Source of the DNA: Cryptomeria japonica | Taxonomy: Eukaryota > Streptophyta > Pinopsida > Cupressales > Cupressaceae | Direction: 5' to 3' | Length of the DNA stretch: 64,000 nt | NCBI RefSeq assembly: GCF_030272615.1 | Contig: NC_081414.1 | Coordinates: 5,963,001 to 6,027,000, forward strand | In this document: in pieces, positions 21,630 to 31,746 of the stretch | How positions within the stretch are numbered: position 1 is the stretch's first letter | Layout: every line of letters begins with the position of its first letter | Made by a program: the position numbers and the translations under genes | The notes under the pieces: generated by a model | The model's input: the letters and a program-made list of their open reading frames with translations, nothing else | What the model was told of the DNA's origin: nothing | Databases searched by the model: none

Positions 21630-23019
21630 TGTAGTCACACAAATCTATCCAGCCTAATTAAATAAATATTCGCTATTTATTTGATTAAAAATCCACTAGC
21701 CATCAGTTAATTAAATAAATATTTAATTAATTCATCTCCAAACATTCTTCTATTAATTAAATAAATTGTTCAATTTATTTTAATTAATTCATTAAATCAA
21801 ATTCAAATCAATTAAATAAATAAAATCTATTTATTTAATAAAATCCCCTTTTCCTCTTTTAAATAAATTAAATAAAACATTTATTTAAATCATTATCCCC
21901 CCCCCCCACTTGCATTTTCCTACAAATGCAACTTGCACACATTTATTAAAATAAATGAATTTTTATTTTAATAAAATCTTATTTTCCCTCACCCACCAAA
22001 TCCACTTGCAAAAATCTAATCCCCTTCTATATTATTCTAACCTCTTCCTAATTAGCCTAATCCATCCCCTAATTATTGTCACATTCCTAAGCAAAATGGA
22101 GTCACTTCTCAAAGACTCCAAAGTCTTTGAAAAACATTTAATGCTTTGTGTGTTCAACAAATTAACCCCCAAAGTCTTCCAAGACCACTAATGGCTCTTA
22201 CATGACCATTTATGGCTCTTACATAACCATTTATGGTTATTTCAAACTTGTCTCCCCAAACTTTTATTATTTTGACCATATTCATCCATTTCACATTTGC
22301 ACAAGAGTTTATCCATTGGATAAAAGCTTTATTCTTTGAATAAAGAGTTTATTCATTCGACCAACCTTGACTTTAACTCCCAAGGTCATATCAAGCATTT
22401 AATGCTTATTCCCTCCCCTCTCAACCTATCTCACATTGACACTTGTCATCCTGGGATTGGGTTGAAAGCCCTCACATGGATTTGAAATCATTCAATCCTG
22501 ACCCTTGTTGAGATTACTCAATCTCAACCATCCATTGCTCCATTTTCCCTATAAATAGAGCCCATTTCTTCATAATCCAGATCCTGAAAACTTGTATGCA
22601 TTTAAGCTATAGGCATTTTAAGAGAGCATTTTAGCATAATTAACTCATATATTGTCATTTTGGATAACATCAATCATTTTAGTATCAATAGCTTAATATT
22701 AGCTTCTTTATTTACATTTAGAGCAAATACTTCAATCTCAATCCTCCATAAGCATCCATAGTGCAAAAAGCTACTGAGAGCTACACTATTTTGGAACTTG
22801 GAGAGGAGAGGAACAAGGGAGAAGGAACTAAGAGCATGCTAAGAGGCATTTGGAAATGCCTCGTTATCTTTATTTTATTAGTTAGATATATTAGCATGAT
22901 TTTAGTGTCTCTCTTGATATGCCTGTTTAGATTAGTTTTTGATTGAATAACACTAACGGTTTCTTGTGTGTTTTGTGTTGTTTCTCTTAGACTAACCTTG
23001 TCCATTTTGCAGGGCATCA
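21630..23019 (+). repeat. A 3' LTR (1390 bp, full length)
   Basis: It runs TGTAGTCACAC to GGGCATCA and keeps the segment that the 5' LTR has lost. A core promoter CCCTATAAATAGAG lies at 22548-22560, so transcription would start near 22585. It is followed by the second GTTAA. LTRs of C, F and A share this architecture. Confidence 0.95.
22548..22560 (+). promoter_or_regulatory. TATA box in A 3' LTR
   Basis: CCCTATAAATAGAG is a strong plant TATA context. The equivalents are 39284-39295 in the C LTR and, on the minus strand, 50575-50586 in the F LTR. It is missing from the A 5' LTR. Confidence 0.85.
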
Positions 23020-23024
23020 GTTAA
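23020..23024. repeat. Target-site duplication of A, right copy (GTTAA)
   Basis: GTTAA follows the A 3' LTR. Beyond it the B LTR continues with TATACATGCC, matching 29288 onward. Confidence 0.95.
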
Positions 23025-23689
23025 TATACATGCCAAATCAACATAATCCTAGGTTTTCGATCGATCCCATGAAGAGATGTTGATTTGTGCCCCTATTAGC
23101 ATTCAAACCCTTGGTTTGAGGCTTTTACCAGATCAGTGAGATTGAAAATTCTCCTTTTTTCAACCCTAAATGTTTCAAGGCCTCAAATAAACTCCAGATG
23201 ATTGGTAAACCTCTGCTACAACTTTTAAAATTCTCAATTCATTTGCACCAATCGTTAGGAATCATGCAAGAACTGGAATTCAAGGAAAAGGCAGAAAAAA
23301 CTCAGTAATTGTTTTGTTTGAAGATAAAGATTTGATTCAAAATTACTTCTCCAAATTCTCTAACTAGAAGGCATCATTCCTCTAGGATTATATCATGCCA
23401 AGGAACTCCTCCAACTTCCTCAATGCATACAAGCAAGCAACCAACCGTTGGAGTAACCACATTTGAAAATGTTGCAAAAAAGTTGCTTGACAACAATTGC
23501 AACTTTTGACAACTTTTTACAAATTGATCTTTCCTTCACACAAAAAGGTCAAAAATGAACATACTACACAGTGTAGACCCCTAAACACCAAAAATACCTA
23601 TAGAATTCCCATACAATGCCTTTGACCAAGTTGACACACTTTGGAGCCTTAGGGCTTATTACATTGCCTAGGCCTAATCAATAGGCCTT

Positions 23690-23740
<51 letters not shown>

Positions 23741-23824
23741 TCTATTCCCAATACAACCATGAATCAAAATGATATGGAAACATATCAAAATGATGTGGAC
23801 ACATGTTCTGGTGCTCCTGCACCA
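23025..23824 (-). repeat. B 3' LTR, proximal part
   Basis: It matches 29290-30045 and ends GCTCCTGCACCA at 23824. It contains an (AC)n run of about 44 bp at 23694-23738, against about 20 bp at 29963-29982 in the other LTR. Confidence 0.9.
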
Positions 23825-23835
23825 TACTCCCCTAG
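23825..23835 (-). promoter_or_regulatory. B polypurine tract
   Basis: Minus-strand CTAGGGGAGTA abuts the LTR start TGGTGCAGG. D carries the closely similar GGGGGAGTA before both of its LTRs. Confidence 0.75.
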
Positions 23836-23866
23836 ACAAGAAAACTCATGCCCCTTGAGTTGCCAA

Positions 23867-24114
23867 TCAGTTGATTGTAGTGCCATGCTTGAGATTATCA
23901 CTTTCACTCATCCAAGTAGCTTCAAATTCAAGAAACCCCTTCCATTTGACCAAGTAGTCTTTGTAAACACCTTTCCTTGTTTTTTTGATCACCTTGGAGT
24001 CAATAATGCACTCCAATTCCAATAGCTTGCTAGACGGTAGATCCTTCATCCACTCTACATCCTCTTTCTCAAGAGATGAATCCGATGCTGCATCTTGCAA
24101 AGATCCTTTGAAGG
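23867..24114 (-). pseudogene. B chromodomain
   Basis: On the minus strand, LLELECIIDSKVIKKTRKG then YLVKWKGFLEFEATWMSESD matches the chromodomain at the integrase C-terminus of chromoviruses. It is believed to steer integration to marked chromatin. Aromatic cage residues Y, W and W are present in the motif. It directly follows the integrase C-terminal block across a small frame break at about 24110. Confidence 0.9.
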
Positions 24115-25130
24115 CTATAAATCACATACATTGAAGATGGGAGAAAATCCCAATCCTACTGGAAGTTCAACTTCATATGTATTGTTGCCAAACTTATGAA
24201 CCACCCGAAGGGGACCTATCTTCTTCATGAGTAGTTTAGAAGGTTGGCATTGAGGTAACCTTTCTTTCCTGAGATAAGCCATCACTAAATCCCCTACTTT
24301 GAACTGAACATCCCTCCTCTTAACATCTACTCTGAGTTTATATTTATCAACACTTTGTTGAAGTGAAGCTTTAACTTGTTCATGAACCTCCTTCATGGTA
24401 ACAACAAAATCTTCTCCTTGGGTGCTCCACTTGTCCATGCCTCCAAGATCTCTGAGTTCAAGTATTCCCCTAGGGTGTAGGCCATACACAACCTCAAATG
24501 GACTTCTCCATGTTCTCCTATTGATTGAATCATTGTATGCATATTCAACTTGTCCAATCACTAAATCCCAACTTTGTCCATGCTTCTTCGTAAGGCATCT
24601 AAGGAGATTTCCAAGGGACCTATTAACCACTTTATTTTGTCCATCAGTATGAGGATGGTATGCTGATGAAAATGACAAATTGGTACCTAATTTCTTCCAG
24701 AGAATTATCCAAAAATGACCAACAAACTTGGAGTCTCTATCAGTGACAATATTGAGAGGCAATCCATGGATACTTACAACTTCTTTGAAAAATAGACTTG
24801 CTATATGAGATGCATCATTTGTGCATTTACATGGCAAAAAATGAGCCATCTTGCTAAACCTATCAACAATTACAAAAACACTATCAAACCCCCTAGGAGT
24901 TTTGGGCAACCCAAGTACAAATTCCATACTAAGGCTTTCCCAAGGCCTAGTAGGAATCGGTAAAGGCTGATACAAACCAGCATTGGTTGAAACACCTTTT
25001 TCCCTCTGACAAATAGGACAATGCTCCACAAATATTCTTACCTCTGCCTACATCTTGGGCCAAAAATAAAACCTTGATACTTTCTCTAAGGTTTTGTCCA
25101 AACCAAAATGACCTTTGAGACTGCCATTGT
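24115..25130 (-). pseudogene. B integrase pseudogene (catalytic residues lost)
   Basis: The frame opens at 25029 with CPICQREKGVSTNAGLYQPLP. Two of three catalytic sites are changed: SMEFVLGLP instead of SMDF (Asp to Glu) and GQNKVVNRSLGN instead of GQTEVVNR (Glu to Lys). The middle site TDRDSKFVG is kept. The zinc-binding histidines upstream (25030-25130) are eroded. The C-terminal GPLRVVHKFGNNTYEVELP block is present. Integrase could not have been active in this copy. Confidence 0.92.
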
Positions 25131-25134
25131 GTTG

Positions 25135-25970
25135 TTATCTAATGATATTCTCCCTCATAGAACATTGGGGAATGCATAAATGATGCCCCTTGAAAAGCAA
25201 CCCATCTTGCAATATAAAATCAGAAAACTCAACATGAAAAGAGCCAGCAAACTTAGTACATACATCATATGCATCTTTGAAATCATGATCCTCCTTATAC
25301 ATGGCCTTGAGGGAATCAACACCAACACTTTGCAACTGAATTTCTTGAATAGTAAGGGTTCATCTGCTCAAAGCATCTACAACCTTATTAGTCACACCCT
25401 TCTTGTGCTTGATAGTGAAAGTGTAAGGTTGGAGTTGTTCAACCCACTTGATGTACCTTTGGTTCAACTTCTCTTGCCCATTTAGAAAACTCAAGGCATG
25501 GTTATCAATATAAACAATAAACTCTTTTAGAAGAAGGTAAATGGCACCACTTCTTGAGTGCTTGCACCATAGCATAAAGCTCCAAATCATAGGTTGAATA
25601 CCTCTTCTTAGCCTCATTCAACTTCTTTGAAAAGAATGCGACTAGATGTCCTTCTTGACTAAGGACTGCACCTATTGTCTGCTTGCTTGCATCAATTTCA
25701 ACTGTAAAAAGTTGATTGAAACTAGGGAGTCTCAAGGTGGGAAGTTTTGCAACCTTCCTCTTCAAAATCTCAAAGCTTTGGGCTACTTTCTCTCTCCACT
25801 CAAACCTGCATTTGATTCCTCCTTTTATAGTGTTAATGATGGGAGCACAAATATGACTAAAGCCCTTGATGAACTTCCTATTAAAAGTAGCCAATCCATG
25901 AAAACTCCTATCATCACCTATTGTCCTAGGTGTAGGCCAATTTACAATAGCATCAACCTTAGAAAGATCA
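25135..25970 (-). pseudogene. B RNase H pseudogene
   Basis: Frames at 25894-25505 and 25617-25360 overlap and together cover the connection (FIKGFSHICAPIINTIKGG), FTVEIDASKQTIGAVLSQ, the STYDLELYAMVQALKKW block and VYIDNHALSFLNGQEK to VVDALSR. A frame shift near 25530-25600 separates them. The expected TD in VYTDN is ID here. The linker to integrase continues at 25335-25135. Confidence 0.85.
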
Positions 25971-26955
25971 ATTTGAAACTACAAAGGCAAGATACACCAA
26001 CTCAACTTTCATGAATTCACATTTATCTAGATTGATTACAAATTTCTCCTCATGAAGCTTCCTCAAAACCTGATCCAAATGCTTCAAAGGCTCCTCCTTG
26101 GACCTGCTAAACACCAAGACATCATCAAGATAAACAAGAACAAACTTTCCAATAAATTCTACCAATACCTCTTTCATGGGGCACATAAAAGTGCTAGGTG
26201 AATTTGTGAGGCCAAATGGCATCACCATCCACTCATATAAACTCTCATTGGTTTTAAAGGTTGTCTTCCACTCATCACCAAGTATGATTTTGATCTGATG
26301 GTAATCTGACTTCAAATCAATCTTTGAAAAGTAGCATGACCCTTCAAGATAGTCCATGAGGTCTTCAATCCTAGGCATAGGAAACCGGTATCTAATTGTG
26401 ATCTTGTTGATGGCTCTAGAATCAGTGCACATCCTCCATGTTCCATCTTTCTTTGGTGCCAAGATAGTAGATACAACACATAGGCTCAAACACTTTCTAA
26501 TCAAACCCTTATCCAAAAGATCTTTCACTTGTCTTTCTATCTCCTCATTCTGACTAGGAGTCATCTTATAGGCAACTTTATTAGGTAAGGTCACACCGGG
26601 TATCAAATCAATTTGATGACAAATTTCTCTGATGGGAGGTAGGTTATCAGGCATGTCTTGTGCCACAATTCCCTTGTATCTATCCAACATGGTTTTTACT
26701 TTTGTAGGAATCTCTCCTTTCTCACCATTCCCTTGCTTGGACTCATCTTTTGGGTGTAAGACTAAAGCATAGCCTTGGGTCTCTTCTTATTTGAGGACTT
26801 CCAAAAACTCTTTTCCACTAAGTAACATGAAATGTGGAGTAAGAATCTTCTCTTTCCCTTGATCAGGTAAAGGGTCCATCCTAAACTGCCTACCATTCTT
26901 GGTAATCACATACATATTTTTCTCACCATCATGATGTGCTTTGACATCATACTGT
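25968..26955 (-). pseudogene. B reverse transcriptase pseudogene
   Basis: The frame at 26690-25968 reads KDGTWRMCTDSRAINKIT, FSKIDLKSDYHQI, MPFGLTNSPSTFM and the catalytic YLDDVLVFS, which is intact. The usual SGYHQ glycine is Asp. Upstream, 26955-26690 is the protease-RT linker with several breaks. D carries the same order in a cleaner copy. Confidence 0.92.
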
Positions 26956-27330
26956 CAAGGATGACCTAAAAATAGGTGACAAGCATCCATAGGAAGGATA
27001 TCACACAAGATCCTATCCTTATAGTCCCCCATTTCAAACTCTACCCAAGTTTGTTCATCTACCACTATATGATGTCCCTTATTAAGCCAGGATACCTTAT
27101 AAGGACTCATATAAGGCAACCTCTTTAGTTTTAACTTTTCTACCATTTCTAAAGCAACAATATTCTTTGTGGAACCAAAATCAACAATCACTTTACAAAC
27201 CTTGCCATGATACTTACAAGTAGTTTTGAAGAGTGTCTTTCTTTGTGGGGGCTCTTTGCATTGGGGTACCTTCAATAATGTTCTCCTTAGCATAAGGATT
27301 TATCCATGCAAGGTAGGATCTGCATTTCCC
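26955..27330 (-). pseudogene. B protease pseudogene
   Basis: The frame from 27293 reads TCKYHGKVCKVIVDFGST, where chromovirus proteases have DSGST or DTGAT. Phe replaces the Ser/Thr next to the catalytic Asp. DILPMDACHLFLGHP follows, as in D (DILPMDACHLPLGRP). The Arg of the GRP motif is His. Confidence 0.85.
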
Positions 27331-27399
27331 ATGGGTGAATTGACACTTTGTCCATCGTCTTCTTGCACAAGTTGAGTCCTTCTATCTGGTCGATGTGAG

Positions 27400-28433
27400 T
27401 TAGAAGATTTCTCCAGGCATCTACTCATAGCGTGACCCACTTGGTTGCAATTGTAACATTTACCAGTGACAACACTAGGTCCTCTGCCTTGGTTACCTTG
27501 CCTACCCCTACCAAAAGGTCTTCTTCCTCCTTTGAATCCTCCATTCTTATTATTGAACTCTCCACTGGACTCTTGTTGATTAGAGTCACCATTTTTAAAA
27601 GGAGTATTCCTTCCTCCAAAACCACCTCTACCTCTGAAATTTCTTCCACCTCTTCCTCTATTATTTTATTCTCCTCTCCTTCTAATCTTATCTTCTACCC
27701 TTAATGCCAATTGAAAGCATCTGTGCATAGTGTTCGGAGCCATGATGTTGATCTCATCTTGAATGTTTTGCCTTAACCCATTAAGGTATCTAGCCACCTT
27801 CTCCGCCTCTTCTTCATGCTTCTTGGACCTAAGGCTTAACTTGTGAAATTCTTCAGTGTATGCATTCACATCCAACTCCCTCTGTCTAAGGTTTTGCAAC
27901 TTCTTATACATCTCAACCTCATAGTCTATTGGTAGGAATTGGTCTTTGATTTTGTTCTTCATCCTCTCCCAAGAGGATATCTTCTTCCTCCCTGTGTTCA
28001 CTCTTTCTTCCTACAGCACTGTCCACCACAACAAGGCAAAACCCTTGAGTCTAGACTTTGCCAAACTCACTCTTTTCTCCTCTGGGACCTCTTTGTACTC
28101 AAAATGATTATTGAGTTCTTCTACCCATTCAAGCACTTCTTCTCCACTCAGGCTACTGCTATAGATAGGTAGACTTTCCACATTATCCTTGTTTATTGAT
28201 TTTAGGGCATCTAAAAACATCTTTTGATCAGGTGCCATATTCTGAGGAATGACCTCCTTCTCTTCACTCTCTTCTTCTGATTCATCATCACACATTATGT
28301 CCTTTCCCTTGGACTGTCTGGTCTCTTTGAGTTTCACTTCTAGCAACTCCTCTACCATCTTCTTGATGGCCTCTGGGTTCATTTCCTTAGGAGGTATTGT
28401 AGCAGCCTCTTCCCTAAATTCTGAGTCTGACAT
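27400..28433 (-). pseudogene. B gag pseudogene
   Basis: The ATG at 28433 opens MSDSEFREEA, about 17 bases after the primer site. An acidic segment (28300-28240) is followed by the capsid block (LPIYSSSLSGEEVLEWVEEL), an in-frame TAG at 28013-28011, then VNTGRKKISSWERMKN and a C-terminal Arg/Gly-rich region. An intact C-x2-C-x4-H-x4-C knuckle (CYNCNQVGHAMSRC) lies at 27418-27459. A frame change separates capsid from knuckle near 27650. Confidence 0.9.
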
Positions 28434-28449
28434 ACACTATTCTACCCTT

Positions 28450-28466
28450 GGTATAGCTCTATACCA
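28450..28466 (-). promoter_or_regulatory. B primer-binding site
   Basis: Minus-strand TGGTATAGAGCTATACC starts three bases after the LTR. It resembles the initiator-tRNA-Met site TGGTATCAGAGC with one base missing. Confidence 0.7.
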
Positions 28467-28469
28467 ATA

Positions 28470-30045
28470 TGATGCAGAGGGATATGGGATGTTCAATCAC
28501 TTTCTTTGGTTTTTTCTCAATAAGGGTCCCCACTAGGTGTCACCCAATGGACCAATGTCCTTAACCTTCCTAAGGTTATTATAGCTTGCCCTAGATCCTT
28601 CCCAAGGATCTCTCCACTCAAGACAACTCACAATTGACAAGGAGTCTCCTATCCCTTATGTTCCAACCCTTCAACCAAAGTCACTTAACAACCCCACACC
28701 CCCAGCAATAGGATCTTTACTCACAAGGTGAAATTTGGCCTATGTAAATGTTCACACATGTTTTATGTGGAATTTTCATATATTTTTACCCCTCATATAG
28801 GTTTTTATTAGCCTCTTGTGTCCTTTCCCTTATTAGACCTAGGAAATAGGGCTACAAGCAATTAGCCCTCCAATCAGAATTTTCCTGATTTGCCTCACAA
28901 TATACCTAAACAACCCCCTAGATAAATTAGATATTCAGATACCCTTTTGGGCCTTCTACAATATTCCAAACTTTTACATCTAGGTTTTGAGTACGGTTGG
29001 TCAAACCCTGTTGACCCTATTTTGCCTCTTCTAGCCGGTACTGGGGTTTAAGCTCACAAAAAATTTACCAGTCAATAATGAATTCAAGAATGAAAATTTC
29101 CAAATGTCTGCACCTACTCAAGAGTCCTTCACATGCCTATTTTTACCATCCAACAATCTGTTGTTCAGGTTTTCTATCTCCTTTTATACTGTTCAGGCTT
29201 GCCACATGACCGATGTCAAGCCTAGGGCCTCATATTAGGATAGTCAAATGATACCTCCTGTCTTCACAACCACCAAGAATAGTTAATATACATGAAAAAT
29301 AAACATACTCCCAAGTTTCAGATTGATCCCATGAAGAGATGTTGATTTGTGCCCCTATTAGCATTCAAACCCTTGGTTTGAGGCTTTTACCAGACCAGTG
29401 GGATTAAAAATTCTCTTTTTTCAAGCCTGAATGTTTCAAGGCCTCAAATCAACTCCAAATGATTGGTAAAACTCTGCTACAACTTTTAAAATTCTCAATT
29501 CATGCCCACCAATCGTTAAGAATCATGCAAGAACTAGAATTCAAGGAAAATGGAGAAAAAACTCAGTAACCGTTTTGTTTGAAGACAAAGATTTCATTCA
29601 AAATTACTTCTCCAACTTCTCTAACTAGAAGGCATCATTCCTCTAGGATTATATCACACCAAGGAACTCCTCCAACTTCTTCAACACATACAGGAAAGTA
29701 ACCAGCCATTGGAGTAACCACATTTGAAAATGTTGCAAAAAAGTTGCTTGACAACAATTGCAACTTTTGCAACTTTTGTCAACTTTTTACAAATTAATCT
29801 TGCCTTCACACCAAAAGGTCAAGAATGAACATAATACACAGTGTAGATCCCTAAACAACAAAAATACCTATAGAATGCCCATATAAGGCCTTTGACCAAG
29901 TTGATACTCTTTGGAACCTTAGGGCTTATTACATTGCCTAGGCCTAATCAATAGGCCTTCAAACACACACACACACACACATTCTATTCCCAATACAACC
30001 ATGAATCAAAATTATGTGGACACGTGTCCTGGTGCTCCTACACCA
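28470..30045 (-). repeat. B 5' LTR (1576 bp)
   Basis: Bounded by TGATGCAGAGG (28470) and CTACACCA (30045) on the plus strand, and followed by the TSD CTCAA. It keeps about 115 bp (29105-29218) that the other LTR lacks. Confidence 0.92.
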
Positions 30046-30050
30046 CTCAA
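30046..30050. repeat. Target-site duplication of B, right copy (CTCAA)
   Basis: The left copy is at 3719-3723 (GTTAACTCAA before TGATGCAG). Both are perfect. Confidence 0.93.
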
Positions 30051-30807
30051 TAGATTGGAGAGTGAACTAAATAGATTTGCTAGTGAACTCAATCGATTGA
30101 TCAATAGACTAAATTGACTAGCTAGTTGATTGGATTGATTAGGGAGACAACTGATTAGATGTATTAGTCAGAAAAAGGTGATTGAGAGTTAAAAAGGATG
30201 ATTGATGAGTTAACTGAGTTAATTGATTAGACAATTGATTTGATCAATCAGTTCTGATTTTGGCATGTGTTGTAGGATTTTGAAATTGAATTTGATTCTC
30301 ATTTTCAATTTGGATTTAAATTTGGACTTTCGAATACTGAAATGCACACGAAATTAATTGAAATTCAGATTTGGTGAAATGTGAATTTGGGGGAAATGAA
30401 ATTAATTGGAATTAGAATTTGGGAGAAATGAAATGAAATTAGATGGAATTAATTGGAATTATAATTTGGGAGAAATGAAATGAAATTAGATGGAATTAAT
30501 TAGAATTATAATTTGGGGAATTAGAGGAATTAAATTAATTAATTTAAATGAAATTATTGAAACTTAAGAAATTGAATTAATTAAATAATAAAGATTATTT
30601 AACTAAGGAAAAGGTTGCAAATAATTAAATAATTGATATTTAATTAATAATTGAGATAGGGTTAATTAATTAGAATGACGCAGAAGTTTGGACAATTAAT
30701 AATGATTTGAATTGATTAGAAGAATAGGTTAGTTTAATTAAATAATTAAAGAATTACTTAATTAAATAATTAGTGTAAGATCGATGAGACATTTTTAGGT
30801 GTCTACA
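30051..30807 (-). repeat. K LTR, proximal part
   Basis: AT-rich sequence dense in TTAATTAA and GAAATGAAATTAGATGGAAT repeats (a near-duplicate of about 55 bp at about 30408-30515). It continues 3286-3723 once B is removed. On the minus strand it starts TGTAGACACC, similar to the J LTR start TGTATACACT. It is therefore a relative of J but not its partner LTR. Confidence 0.6.
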
Positions 30808-31149
30808 TTTGCCCCTCTTTGACACAATGTCGGAATGACGTTGTTTCAAAGAAAACAATTTTTTTTGCCCCAGTATGCCCTGGTGACACTTAGGGTATAA
30901 ATACTTATCATATCAAAACAAAATCAAAAGGTCAACAATTTGAAAAAATTTCATAACTTTTTTCAAAAATCGAACACACCCTTGATTCATCTCCCGAGGG
31001 GGCATCATCAATATCATTCAAATCTACATCTGGGGCATCATATCAAATATTTTGACAAGTGACACCATATCGATAATTTTTTTGCAACATATCAAGTGAT
31101 TTTCTTTGAATCAACATGTGCACACACATCACTTCAAAGTGGGGCAAAA
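30808..31149. other. Two polypurine tracts facing away from each other
   Basis: The left end reads TTTGCCCCTCTTTGACA, a minus-strand tract belonging to K. The right end (31130-31149) reads CACTTCAAAGTGGGGCAAAA, a plus-strand tract belonging to C. The sequence between switches from K-like to C-like near 30930. No gene is present. Confidence 0.6.
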
Positions 31150-31594
31150 TGTAGATGTATAAATCTAACCATCTAGTTAAATAAATATTTAATATTTATT
31201 CAAACCACATCCCCCTATTAATTAAATCTTATTTAATTAATTTCTCCATTTTCGTCAATTTGATAAATAAATTATTCAACTTATTTAATTAAATTCATCT
31301 AACCGCTTTATAACCTTTAATTAAATAAATCACTTTATTTAATTAATCCCCTTTTCACCATTTTAATTAAATTTACATTCAATTAAAATCATCCTTGCAT
31401 ATAAATAAATCAAATTTATTTTTAACCCCCCCTCCACTTGCATTTTCCTACAAATACAAGTTGCATCCATTTTAGTTGAAATAAAATATTTTATTTTAAT
31501 TAAAATCCCATTTCCTCCCACTTGCATTCTCCTACATTTCCCACTTGCCTCCTAATCATTCTTCTATAACCTCTCAAATCCCACTTAAGACTAG
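31150..31594 (+). repeat. C 3' LTR, first part
   Basis: It starts TGTAGATGTATAAATC and matches the first 440 bp of the A LTR, including the AT-rich block and the CACTTGCATTTTCCTACAAAT phrase. D interrupts it here. It resumes at 38740. Confidence 0.8.
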
Positions 31595-31746
31595 AAAGCA
31601 TGACTACCTTGAGCATTTGATCAAGTGGAAAGATCAACCAGCTTCTGAAGCCACTTGGATACCTGAAAGTGACTTCACCAAGGCTGGTATTCCTCTCTCT
31701 TTTCTACCCAAAGGAGTCACATGACTTCTTTGTCACCGGGGGAGTA
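31589..31746 (+). pseudogene. Detached chromodomain end of D, left copy
   Basis: The 158 bp repeat 36085-36245 almost exactly: a chromodomain C-terminal half (YLEHLIKWKDQPASEATW), its stop, and the polypurine tract GGGGGAGTA before the LTR. Finding the 3' end of the internal region upstream of the left LTR is abnormal. The junction with host LTR falls on a shared AAGACTAG. Confidence 0.9.

Larger units (their letters stand above)
4433..23019 (+). mobile_element. Element A: 18.6-kb Tat-lineage Ty3/gypsy retrotransposon carrying an antisense PMD gene
   Basis: The order on the plus strand is: 5' LTR, primer site, long leader with a motif cluster and a small conserved ORF, gag, protease, RT, RNase H, archaeal-type RNase H, integrase, a 5.7-kb 3' region with an antisense PMD gene, polypurine tract, 3' LTR. 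The second RNase H between the first RNase H and integrase is diagnostic of the Tat lineage. TSD GTTAA is perfect. LTRs differ by about 1.2% outside one deletion. Gag-pol nevertheless holds about 14 stops and a frameshift. Confidence 0.93.
3724..30045 (-). mobile_element. Element B: chromodomain Ty3/gypsy retrotransposon (chromovirus), interrupted by A
   Basis: B has a full minus-strand plan. The 5' LTR is 28470-30045, the primer site 28450-28466, then gag, protease, RT, RNase H, integrase, a chromodomain, a polypurine tract at 23825-23835, and a 3' LTR at 3724-4432 plus 23025-23824. Both LTRs run TGGTGCAGGAG...CTCTGCATCA in element orientation. The target-site duplication CTCAA flanks the outer ends (3719-3723 and 30046-30050). 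Without A, B is about 7.7 kb. LTR divergence is about 8% by eye, so B is older than A. B lies within the K LTR. Confidence 0.92.
3286..30935 (-). mobile_element. Element K: minus-strand LTR plus about 125 bp of internal DNA, split by B
   Basis: The LTR occupies 3286-3723 and 30051-30807 (about 1.2 kb once B is removed). On the minus strand it starts TGTAGACACC and ends in CACACA. A minus-strand TATA-like box lies near 3615. Right of it, the minus strand carries a polypurine tract (30808-30824) and sequence resembling the 3' end of Tat-like internal DNA. After about 30930 the plus-oriented C sequence resumes. K is thus a 3' LTR with a short internal stub and no 5' LTR. Short flanks CAAAT (3281-3285) and CAATT (30936-30940) may be a mutated TSD. 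Confidence 0.55.

Noticed and set aside
24395-24652. Plus-strand open frame inside B integrase
   Set aside because: Shadow of the minus-strand integrase frame.
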